A stretch of DNA of 32,643 nt from an uncultured Prevotella sp. (GTDB lineage Bacteria; Bacteroidota; Bacteroidia; Bacteroidales; Bacteroidaceae): the NCBI GenBank assembly GCA_946404405.1, contig CAMJDL010000037.1, positions 1 through 32,643 on the forward strand, written 5' to 3'. Positions 15,923-22,998 of this stretch are shown here, one piece after another. The notes beneath the pieces are model-generated. The model was not told where the DNA came from. It ran no database searches and saw only the letters and a program-made list of their open reading frames with translations. A program made the position numbers and the translations under genes. Numbering within the stretch: the first letter of the stretch is position 1; every line of letters starts with the position of its first letter.

Positions 15923-15927
15923 GCGGG

Positions 15928-16935
15928 TTAAAGGCGAAAGCGGACGACAAGGGGAAGGTGGTCGCTGAAGCCTCGATGGTAACGGTAGCCATTATAGGTA
16001 CGGAAGGGCTTGACTCCTCCATACTTTTTGTCTTCTTCAAGGAGGAAGGGAGCATCGTTGACGTAGGCTTGGGTAACGGAATCACGGAGGGCAGGACTGA
16101 CTAGTACGTGGTCAATGCTCTGCCATTGGCCTTCGTAGCGGTAGGTGCCACGGGCACCATGACTGCCCTGGGCATCACGGGTAACGTTACGCAGACTGTT
16201 TTCCTCCAAATACTGGAGCGAGGGACTATCGGCATAGTCGTTGAAGTCACCAGCTACGATGACTTTTGCCGTTGGAGGCAATAGTTGGATAGTACCTATG
16301 AGACGCTCCATCACGATACGGCGGTTGGGACGCGTGGGCTTTTCACCACCAAAACGACTGGGGGCATGAACGACGAAGACGTGCAGGGTATCGCCCTTCA
16401 CGGTTTCGCCTTGAACACACAAGATATCACGCGTGGGACGCATACCTTCCAGGGGGTGAACATCAAGATAGTCGTAGCAAATGGGACGGAACGAAAAGGG
16501 CTGATAGAGCAAGGCGACATCGATGCCACGAACATCTGGCGACGACGTCATCAAGTATTCGTAGCCAGCGTTACGGAGCAAAGAGCGATGAGTAAGGTCG
16601 CGCAGGACTGAATCGTTCTCGACTTCGACCAAAGCCACAAGGTCGGGCAACGTTTCAGAAGAACAAGAGATGATGACCTGTCCGATGTTGTTTACCTTCC
16701 GCCAATAGCGGTCTGGTGTCCAATGACGCACCGCATCAGGTAGCCATTCCGTATCCTGTTTAAGAGAGTCATGGTGACAGTCGAAGAGATTCTCGCAGTT
16801 AAGCTCAACCAACGTCAGCGATTGCGCTGACGCCAAATTAGGAATTAGAAATGAGGAATTAGAAATTATGATTACCATGCATGCCCTACCAAAGCATTGC
16901 ACTAAACGCCAATAACTGCCTTTAAAAGTAATCAT
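15928..16935 (-). CDS. Endonuclease/exonuclease/phosphatase-fold protein, exported
   Basis: 335 residues. Family motifs run in order: VELNCENLFD, LVEVEND, RGIDVALLY, HAPSRFGG, the metal/catalytic AGDFND (Asp230), QSIDHVLVS, and the terminal GFSDHLPLV with Asp325-His326. Such Mg-dependent enzymes cleave phosphodiester bonds in nucleic acids or lipids. An N-terminal hydrophobic stretch ending ASA-Q suggests export, so extracellular or periplasmic nucleic acid is a likely substrate. The start at 16935 keeps Lys/Arg residues in the n-region; the Met at 16878 is an alternative. The gene is last in the minus-strand unit, 16 nt after NhaC. The signal-peptide core is encoded by a heptamer array (16835-16869), and another array forms its leader. 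Confidence 0.9.
   Translation of the reverse strand: MITFKGSYWRLVQCFGRACMVIIISNSSFLIPNLASAQSLTLVELNCENLFDCHHDSLKQDTEWLPDAVRHWTPDRYWRKVNNIGQVIISCSSETLPDLVALVEVENDSVLRDLTHRSLLRNAGYEYLMTSSPDVRGIDVALLYQPFSFRPICYDYLDVHPLEGMRPTRDILCVQGETVKGDTLHVFVVHAPSRFGGEKPTRPNRRIVMERLIGTIQLLPPTAKVIVAGDFNDYADSPSLQYLEENSLRNVTRDAQGSHGARGTYRYEGQWQSIDHVLVSPALRDSVTQAYVNDAPFLLEEDKKYGGVKPFRTYNGYRYHRGFSDHLPLVVRFRL
16835..16869 (-). repeat. Heptamer array, 5 units (GAATTAG-like), encoding a signal-peptide core
   Basis: Five 7-nt units (plus-strand forms AAATTAG, GAATTAG, AAATGAG) total 35 bp. Read on the minus strand they encode IISNSSFLIPN, the hydrophobic part of the exported protein's N-terminus. The array is inverted relative to the one at 16937-16971. 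Confidence 0.9.
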
Positions 16936-16936
16936 A

Positions 16937-16971
16937 ATTACTCATTATTCATTACTCATTACTAATTATTC
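16937..16971 (-). repeat. Heptamer array, 5 units (GAGTAAT-like), spanning a gene junction
   Basis: Five 7-nt units (minus-strand forms GAGTAAT, GAATAAT, TAGTAAT) total 35 bp. The array encodes the last residues and stop codon of NhaC (IISNE) and forms the leader of the next gene, ending 1 nt before its ATG at 16935. Confidence 0.92.
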
Positions 16972-18367
16972 TCTTGATTTTCCAACCAATAGACGCTACA
17001 AAGATGCTCATGAGTGGCGACAGGTAGTTAAAGAAGCAGTAAGGCAGATAGGTCAGCGTGGCCACACCAAGCACGGTGCTCTGCGTCAGTCCGCACGTGT
17101 TCCAAGGTACCAGCACAGAGGTCACCGTAGCACCATCTTCGCACGAACGACTCAGCAGTTGTGGTTCATACCCTCGCTGGCGATAGGTGTCCTTGAACAT
17201 CGAACTGGAGAGCATGATGGACAGATATTGGTCCGCCATCGCAATATTGCAGAAACAAGCAGTTCCTACCGTCGAGGCAACGAGCGATGCTGTGCCACGA
17301 GCAAAGCGCAGAATGAGTCGCATCAGGTCTTGCAGCTGACCAGTGGCTGTGAGTGCACCACCAAACGTCTGGGCACAGATGATAAGCCAGATAGTAGGCA
17401 TCATGCCCGACATGCCACTGGTGTGTACCAAATCGTTGAGCACGGCATTACCCGTTTCGATATCGGTACTGCCATAGCATACGCGCATCATGCCTTTGTA
17501 GGATACCAGTAGTCCCTGATCAGTCTCGCCAGAAATCTGATGCACCAATTGCGGTTGTACCAACAAGGCAACAATGACTGCCAAGAGAATAGCCATAAAC
17601 AGTACGACCATCGAAGGCCAGCGACGAGCTATCATGACACCCGTCAGCACAGGCACCAGCAACAGCCAAGGCGAGATGACAAAGGTATGCTGCAGACCCT
17701 CCATAAACTCGTGCACATTGCCATGGCCAGAGACATTCATCGTGAAGCCGGCAATGAGAAATATGGTCAGCGAGATACAGAACGTGGGTACTGTAGTATA
17801 CAGCATATAACGGATATGCGTGAACAGCGGTGTGCCGGAGACGCTGGACGCCAAGACTGTCGTATCGGAGAGTGGTGACAGCTTATCACCGAAATAGGCA
17901 CCCGTAATGATAGAGCCGGCTATCCAGCCATCGTCGAAGCCATGCGCCTTGCCTATGCCCATCAACGCGAGGCCAATAGTAGCGACGGTAGTCCACGAAG
18001 AGCCAATCATCAGACTCACCAGGGCACAGAGCACGCTGCTGCTGACAAGGAACACTTCGGGCTGGATAATCTGCATACCATAATATATCATGGTTGGCAC
18101 AATGCCCGCTACCATCCACGTGCCACCAATGGCACCAATCAACAGCAGAATGATGATAGCGGGCGTACAGCTCGCGATCTTGTCGGAAATCTCACGTTCA
18201 AGGTTCTCCCATTCCAGCCGCTTGGAGAAATGGCCTATGAGCACACTGGTTGCCGAAGCCACCAATAGCGACACCTGACTGGCACCATCAAGTGTTGCAT
18301 TACCAAAAACGGTAATGCAACACGTAATGAGTACTATCAGTACCAGGAATGGGATAAAACTTAGCAT
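16952..18367 (-). CDS. NhaC-family Na+/H+ antiporter
   Basis: 471 residues, about 11-12 transmembrane helices. NhaC-type features include an early LLIGAIGGTWMVAGIVPTM helix, the SSWTTVATIGLALMGIG segment, GAYFGDKLSPLSDTTVLAS (the family's conserved Asp/Ser-rich half-helix) and a late AMADQYLSIMLSSSMF. Proteins of this family exchange Na+ (or carry organic substrates) against H+ at the inner membrane; some relatives exchange malate/lactate, so the substrate is not fixed. The start overlaps the 3' end of the POT gene by 7 nt, showing translational coupling. The C-terminus is encoded by a heptamer array. Confidence 0.92.
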   Translation of the reverse strand: MLSFIPFLVLIVLITCCITVFGNATLDGASQVSLLVASATSVLIGHFSKRLEWENLEREISDKIASCTPAIIILLLIGAIGGTWMVAGIVPTMIYYGMQIIQPEVFLVSSSVLCALVSLMIGSSWTTVATIGLALMGIGKAHGFDDGWIAGSIITGAYFGDKLSPLSDTTVLASSVSGTPLFTHIRYMLYTTVPTFCISLTIFLIAGFTMNVSGHGNVHEFMEGLQHTFVISPWLLLVPVLTGVMIARRWPSMVVLFMAILLAVIVALLVQPQLVHQISGETDQGLLVSYKGMMRVCYGSTDIETGNAVLNDLVHTSGMSGMMPTIWLIICAQTFGGALTATGQLQDLMRLILRFARGTASLVASTVGTACFCNIAMADQYLSIMLSSSMFKDTYRQRGYEPQLLSRSCEDGATVTSVLVPWNTCGLTQSTVLGVATLTYLPYCFFNYLSPLMSIFVASIGWKIKRIISNE

Positions 18368-19893
18368 ACCTTCTCAAGGCGCTTCATCATGGCGAACATG
18401 AAGACAGCAGCTACGAGGCAGACGCCCAAGAAAACGCTCCAGCAGACCCAGAGGGGCACAGCACCCCACAACAGGCCGCCAACGACGACGAGCTGGTTAC
18501 CGATAGCAGTAGCAACGAACCAGCCACCCATCATCATACCCTTATACTTGGGAGGAGCAACCTTCGATACGAACGAGATACCCATGGGCGAGAGCAACAG
18601 CTCACCAAAGGTCAGCACCAGATAAACCATGATGAGCAGGTTGGGGGTGACGTCAGCCACATGGACGGCTACAGGATTGCCATCGGCACCCATCTCGGTC
18701 TGAGGCATAGGCAGACCGAACGAGCCGAACGCCATCAGGGCGTAAGCCACAGCTGCCACAATCATACCATAGGCAATCTTACGAGGTGCAGAGGGCTCTT
18801 TTCCCTTTGCAGCCAGTGAACCGAAGATAGCCATCGACACTGGTGTCAGCGCTACCACATAGAAGGGGTTGAACTGCTGGAAAATAGGAGCAGAAACCGA
18901 AATGCTGCCATCAGCATCATACGACATACAGAGGAAAGCCAATGAAATAAGAATCACGGTAGCTGAAGCAGCCTTAGCCTTGCCTGTCTTCGACTGGAAC
19001 AACGAGAACAGGGCATAGACAATAAAGATGACGGCTACAAGGTTCCACACATTGAAGCACATGGCCTGCAAACCCTCAGCCGACTGAGCAGTGAACTCAT
19101 CAGCAAAGTAGGTCAACGAGAGACCGTTCTGGTGGAAAGCCATCCAGAAGAAGATGACCACAGCAAATACTAGACACAGAGCCACGATGCGCTGTTTGGT
19201 CTCCTCCTTTGACAATTCTTCAACGGGAGCAGCATCAGCAGCCTTGGCATCCTTTTTCGTGCCACCCTCCGTATGACGGAATGTGCTACGGAACAAGTAA
19301 TAGATGGCGATAGACAGAATCAACGATGCACAAGCCACAGCGAACGAGAAGTGGTAGGCATCGTTCGACGAGTAGCCTAACGATGTCTCGGCATATTCCT
19401 TAATCTTAATAGCTGCTGTCGGAGCAAACAAGGCACCGATGTTGATGGCCATATAGAAGATAGAGAAACCTGCATCACGCTTGTCCTTGTACTGCGGATC
19501 GTTATAGAGGTCGCCCACCATGACCTGCAGATTACCCTTAAACAGGCCAGTACCAAAGCCGATAAGCAACAGGGCTGCCAGCATCACGACCAATGCCACG
19601 CTGTCGCCACCCAAGGGGACGGACAACAACAGATAGCCTGCAAACATGATGATGATGCCCGTGGTGACCATACGGCCAAAACCGAACTTGTCGGCCATCA
19701 TACCGCCAATGAGCGGGAAGAAATACACTAACATGAGAAACGCACTATAGATAGTGCCTGCCATAGCGGGCGACAATCCGTAGTTAGCTCTCAAGAACAA
19801 TGCAAATACGGCCAGCATGGTGTAGTAACCAAAGCGCTCGCCAGTGTTGGCCAATGCCAACGCGAATAGTCCTTTCGGCTGTCCTTCAAACAT
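18361..19893 (-). CDS. POT/PTR-family proton-coupled peptide transporter
   Basis: 510 residues with the 14-helix layout of bacterial POTs. Family motifs: GERFGYYTMLAVFALFL in helix 1, FPLIGGMMADKFGFGRM in the first cytoplasmic loop, GTGLFKGNLQVMVGDLY, and FSIFYMAINIGALFAP (the PTR2 signature region). The usual ExxERF reads NTGERF here, so the first glutamate is replaced by Asn; this changes a residue linked to proton coupling in studied POTs. It imports di- and tripeptides across the inner membrane. Its stop overlaps the NhaC start, and it begins 27 nt after the PorT-like gene. Both imply one transcript. Confidence 0.94.
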   Translation of the reverse strand: MFEGQPKGLFALALANTGERFGYYTMLAVFALFLRANYGLSPAMAGTIYSAFLMLVYFFPLIGGMMADKFGFGRMVTTGIIIMFAGYLLLSVPLGGDSVALVVMLAALLLIGFGTGLFKGNLQVMVGDLYNDPQYKDKRDAGFSIFYMAINIGALFAPTAAIKIKEYAETSLGYSSNDAYHFSFAVACASLILSIAIYYLFRSTFRHTEGGTKKDAKAADAAPVEELSKEETKQRIVALCLVFAVVIFFWMAFHQNGLSLTYFADEFTAQSAEGLQAMCFNVWNLVAVIFIVYALFSLFQSKTGKAKAASATVILISLAFLCMSYDADGSISVSAPIFQQFNPFYVVALTPVSMAIFGSLAAKGKEPSAPRKIAYGMIVAAVAYALMAFGSFGLPMPQTEMGADGNPVAVHVADVTPNLLIMVYLVLTFGELLLSPMGISFVSKVAPPKYKGMMMGGWFVATAIGNQLVVVGGLLWGAVPLWVCWSVFLGVCLVAAVFMFAMMKRLEKVC

Positions 19894-19920
19894 AGTACTA
19901 AATTTTAATTATTATTGATT

Positions 19921-20724
19921 TTACTTGATTTTGTCATTCTTTGTACGCACCAGGTCGAAGAGGTAGGTGGCCTTGATGACGATTTGTCCGAGGTTACTGC
20001 GGCCAAAATAGTCACTTTTCGAGTTGCCATAGATATCGCCCAAACCGTAGTAGTAACGACCCTCTATCATAAAATGGCCCAACTTACGATGCGAGAACTC
20101 CAGACCTATGCCACCGGCAATACCATAGTCGAACTTTTTCTCGACAGCCATCGTATCCTGTGCAACTACTGACGATGAACGTTGGGGTTCTGTCTGTTTA
20201 CCCGGAACCACATTGGTCGATGTATGTTCACCCAAGAACACACCAATCTGCGGGCCAACCTGAAAGAAGAACTGAAAGCCTTTGCGTTCACGTCCCCACC
20301 CCATACGGGCCATCAAGGGAATCTGCAGATAGGTCATCTTACGTTCATAGAACAGGGGGTTAAGTTTTTGCTTATCTTCGGGATAGTACACCGGCTGACG
20401 GTCGGCATCCTTGATATCTTCTTTCCATCCCGTCTGAGCCAGATTCACCTCAGCCACAAGGGCACAGATGCTCTTGAAATACTTCTCACTAGTGTAGCGT
20501 ATCGTCACACCGCCCGTCAGTCCACCCAACATATTCTGGGGCACTTCAGGCATGAAACCCACATTACTCAGCATGTAACCCGCATTTCCTCCTATGGCAA
20601 AGTCGGTACGGTATTCACCAATTTGCGCCCTTGCAGTTAAAGGTAAAAAAGTAAAGAGGTAAAAAGGTAAAACAAATTTCACCCATTTACCCAAGTTCCC
20701 ATACACCTTTCTACATAATTCCAT
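19921..20724 (-). CDS. PorT-like outer-membrane beta-barrel protein
   Basis: 267 residues. The signal peptide has a positively charged start (MELCRKVYGNLGKWVK) and a Phe/Leu/Tyr core ending TARA-Q. The mature part has Gly/aromatic strands typical of the outer_membrane_beta-barrel/PorT-like family: FAIGGNAGYMLSN, GGLTGGVTIRY, TYLQIPLMARMGWG, FFQVGPQIGVFLGE and a final LGQIVIKATYLFDL. True PorT serves type IX secretion, but many paralogues have unknown roles, so PorT itself is not claimed. The signal-peptide core is encoded by an octamer array (20641-20672). The leader is a second, inverted array (20741-20772). Confidence 0.85.
   Translation of the reverse strand: MELCRKVYGNLGKWVKFVLPFYLFTFLPLTARAQIGEYRTDFAIGGNAGYMLSNVGFMPEVPQNMLGGLTGGVTIRYTSEKYFKSICALVAEVNLAQTGWKEDIKDADRQPVYYPEDKQKLNPLFYERKMTYLQIPLMARMGWGRERKGFQFFFQVGPQIGVFLGEHTSTNVVPGKQTEPQRSSSVVAQDTMAVEKKFDYGIAGGIGLEFSHRKLGHFMIEGRYYYGLGDIYGNSKSDYFGRSNLGQIVIKATYLFDLVRTKNDKIK
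20641..20672 (-). repeat. Octamer array, 4 units (TTTTACCT sense), encoding a signal-peptide core
   Basis: Four 8-nt units (plus-strand AGGTAAAA, three times, and AAGTAAAG), 32 bp. On the minus strand they encode most of LPFYLFTFLPL, the hydrophobic core of the PorT-like protein's signal peptide. Confidence 0.92.
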
Positions 20725-20740
20725 GTTTGTCTCTTATACT

Positions 20741-20772
20741 TTTTACTCTTTTACTCTTTTACCTTTTTACCT
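20741..20772 (-). repeat. Octamer array, 4 units (AGGTAAAA/GAGTAAAA sense), in a 5' leader
   Basis: Two TTTTACTC and two TTTTACCT units on the plus strand, 32 bp, fill most of the 48-nt gap between the LysM stop (20773) and the PorT-like start (20724). It is the inverted counterpart of 20641-20672, matching at 26 of 32 positions. Confidence 0.92.
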
Positions 20773-22152
20773 TTAAAAGTTAATCGTTTCTATACGCTGA
20801 TCCTTGGTATAGTGCACAAACAGGCGTGCACGATTCTGCAAGCCGCCACCACTCAGACGCTCAAAATGCAAAGGTGTCTGATACGGCAAATAGCCCACCA
20901 TGCCTGATGCGCCTGTAAAGTTCTTACCATACATGTGCAATCCTTTAATAAAGAAGTAAGCATGGTCGAAACCCGTCACAGCATAGCGCTGATGATAGTT
21001 CTGCATGTCCTGATGGAAGTTCCAACGGTATTTCTGCTTAATGCGGGCCGTACGTGACGACACGGGATTCATGTAATAGGTAGAGGGAATGCAGACGTCG
21101 AACTTATAGAAATTGTCCAGATGACGACTGGTGTACATGAGCCATTCGGGATAGCCAAACAACGAGACCTGTATCTGTTGATGCGACATCGTCATGCCGT
21201 TAAGCTTGGCTATGACGACGTTCAACTCCTGCAAGCGACTTGTGTTCAGCACGACGACATTAGGTTCTGTGGTAGAGAACGATTTCTGGAACAGAGTCTC
21301 GCTCGAGCGCAGATTGGTGATGCTGTACTTCTTGCCCTCCGTTTCCAACTTGCGACGTAATGTCGAGGTGAATCCACCCTTTGTGCTGGTGGTATCGTTA
21401 CAGTCGATAATTACCGTATGATAGTTCTTGTAACGGTCGTAGAAATGCGAAGCGTAGCCATCGTTGAGCATGTTTCCGTTCTGATACACCTGGAACAACA
21501 TGGTATTGGTGAATATCTCTGGCGAATTAATGCTGAACGGAATCAGCACGCGGATGTTACGCTCTCGGGCAAAATCGCCCAGCGCCTTAACCTGCTTGGT
21601 GTATAGCGGACCAATGATAACATCACGGTCGGCAGCATGCGGGTCTTGTAGTATTTCGTTGATATCGGTATCCTCTGCTACATTCCACGCACGGACATCG
21701 GTCGAGATGCCGTTGGCACGCAGACTGTCGCAAGCCATCAGGATGCCACGATAGTACTCCACCATGCGTTTGCCGTCGCCATTGATGTTATGCAATGGCA
21801 GCATGATGCCTACACGAATCTCGCGCTGACGCATATCAGTCTCCACCACATGGGGCTTCGTAGGCATACTGATTTCCTGTGTCGAAGGAGCCGGTTTCGC
21901 ATTGGGATCGTCAGAAGGGAACGGTATCTTAATGTAGTCGCCCTTCTTAAGTTCGTAGCCAGGCATATTCATCTCAGGATTGGCATTAATCAGTTCCTGA
22001 ACAGTCAGACCATTCTCACGAGCGATGCCGAATATGGTTTCCTTACGCTTTACTTTGTGCAATTCCTTATAATTTTGCACCTGTGCTAAGGCTGTCTCTG
22101 CAGTGAAACAGAAAAGCGTCAAAAGCATGAAAATTCTCAATGTTCGAATCAT
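20773..22152 (-). CDS. LysM domain fused to a periplasmic-binding-protein-like domain
   Basis: 459 residues. A signal peptide (residues 1-24, ending TALA-Q) is followed by one LysM domain (about 28-80: HKVKRKETIFGIARENGL, NPEMN, LKKGDYIKIPFP). A type-I periplasmic-binding fold follows, as in branched-chain amino-acid receptors (about 95-459: REIRVGIMLPLHN, DVIIGPLYTKQVKALGDFA, RVLIPFSINSPE, VVVLNTSRLQELN). LysM binds peptidoglycan, so the protein is probably wall-bound in the periplasm. The ligand is unknown, and no ABC permease lies nearby, so uptake is not implied. It is first in the five-gene minus-strand unit and has its own -7 box at 22182-22189. Confidence 0.9.
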   Translation of the reverse strand: MIRTLRIFMLLTLFCFTAETALAQVQNYKELHKVKRKETIFGIARENGLTVQELINANPEMNMPGYELKKGDYIKIPFPSDDPNAKPAPSTQEISMPTKPHVVETDMRQREIRVGIMLPLHNINGDGKRMVEYYRGILMACDSLRANGISTDVRAWNVAEDTDINEILQDPHAADRDVIIGPLYTKQVKALGDFARERNIRVLIPFSINSPEIFTNTMLFQVYQNGNMLNDGYASHFYDRYKNYHTVIIDCNDTTSTKGGFTSTLRRKLETEGKKYSITNLRSSETLFQKSFSTTEPNVVVLNTSRLQELNVVIAKLNGMTMSHQQIQVSLFGYPEWLMYTSRHLDNFYKFDVCIPSTYYMNPVSSRTARIKQKYRWNFHQDMQNYHQRYAVTGFDHAYFFIKGLHMYGKNFTGASGMVGYLPYQTPLHFERLSGGGLQNRARLFVHYTKDQRIETINF

Positions 22153-22181
22153 AAAAACTGTTTATTTTCAATTTTTCGTTG

Positions 22182-22189
22182 CAAAATTA
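22182..22189 (-). promoter_or_regulatory. -7 promoter box (TAATTTTG) for the LysM-led operon
   Basis: On the minus strand TAATTTTG lies 29 nt before the start at 22152. It is the only clear promoter box for the five-gene unit. Confidence 0.62.
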
Positions 22190-22222
22190 CAAAAAAAGAT
22201 GCGGAAGTCCGACTTTTTTCGC

Positions 22223-22230
22223 TAATTTTG
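22223..22230 (+). promoter_or_regulatory. -7 promoter box (TAATTTTG) for the T9SS cargo/uvrA operon
   Basis: TAATTTTG lies 21 nt before the ATG at 22252 and overlaps the alternative start at 22228. It therefore supports 22252 as the true start. It is back-to-back with the LysM promoter 40 bp away. Confidence 0.65.
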
Positions 22231-22251
22231 CACAAATATTTGTTTCTTAAG

Positions 22252-22998
22252 ATGAAAAAAGGCATTTTTATAGCAATATTTCTCGTCGGATGGCTCACTC
22301 AGAGTGTATGGGCCACCATTAATCCTTCTGCCACCTACACCAACAGCAGTGGTGAGGAAATAACCATATATGCCAACGAAGCGTCAGGTGCAGGAGGCAG
22401 TTCTGGAGGTAGTCTGGAAGGCGATGCGCCGCTGCTCGTGCGCTTTGCGGCCAATGCATCGGATTTGAATCCAGGTTCGACATTGGAATGGCGTTTCCGT
22501 CATTCGGGTTCTGGTGGCAGTCAGAGCGAGATAACGCGCTATGAAGAGAATCCCGAATTTACCTTTACGGAATCCGGACTGACCATCGTAACACTCTATG
22601 AACGTCTGAACAACGAACTGGTGGATTCTGCTTCCATCAATGTGACGATTACCGAGAGTCATCTGGAGATGCCTAACGCCTTCTCACCCAATGATGACGG
22701 ACACAACGACTTCTATGGTGCTAAAGGGGCATGCCATCCTGAGGCCAGCGGTAAATACAAAAGTATTGTCGAGTTCCACGGCTACATATTCAACCGTTGG
22801 GGCCAGAAACTCTTCGACTGGACGGACATCAGCAAAGGCTGGGACGGAACGTATAACGGTTCTCCCTGTAAGGACGGCGTCTACTTTGTACTAGTGAAAG
22901 CCCGTGGTGCCGACGGCAAAGAGTATGATATCCGACGCGATGTCACCCTGATTCGCGACAAGAATGAAGTAACCTCGACTTCAACAACCACCCCATGA
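22252..22998 (+). CDS. Secreted protein with type-B T9SS (gliding-motility-associated) C-terminal domain
   Basis: 248 residues. A signal peptide (residues 1-22; MKKGIFIAIFLVGWL core) is followed by a Ser/Gly-rich segment and a PKD-like Ig fold (ending VDSASINVTI). The C-terminal CHU_C/type-B sorting domain has LEMPNAFSPNDDGHNDFY, IFNRWGQKLFDW, KGWDGTYNG and CKDGVYFVLVKA. Type-B domains direct cargo through the type IX secretion system to the surface or medium. The gene is short, with little beyond the sorting domain. Its stop overlaps the uvrA start (ATGA), an odd partnership of surface protein and DNA repair. Confidence 0.9.
   Translation: MKKGIFIAIFLVGWLTQSVWATINPSATYTNSSGEEITIYANEASGAGGSSGGSLEGDAPLLVRFAANASDLNPGSTLEWRFRHSGSGGSQSEITRYEENPEFTFTESGLTIVTLYERLNNELVDSASINVTITESHLEMPNAFSPNDDGHNDFYGAKGACHPEASGKYKSIVEFHGYIFNRWGQKLFDWTDISKGWDGTYNGSPCKDGVYFVLVKARGADGKEYDIRRDVTLIRDKNEVTSTSTTTP

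Larger units (their letters stand above)
15318..15927. other. Gene-free, repeat-rich intergenic region
   Basis: No credible gene in about 610 bp. It holds a long hairpin (15352-15399), a 13-nt direct repeat (TTTTTACATGGCT at 15343 and 15365, 22 bp apart), a 10-bp inverted repeat AACTACGCTT/AAGCGTAGTT (15523-15532 and 15547-15556), a diverged 22-bp tandem array (about 15485-15814) and a 21-bp tandem array (15839-15922). The latter runs into the 3' end of the endonuclease-fold gene on the minus strand. Confidence 0.8.
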
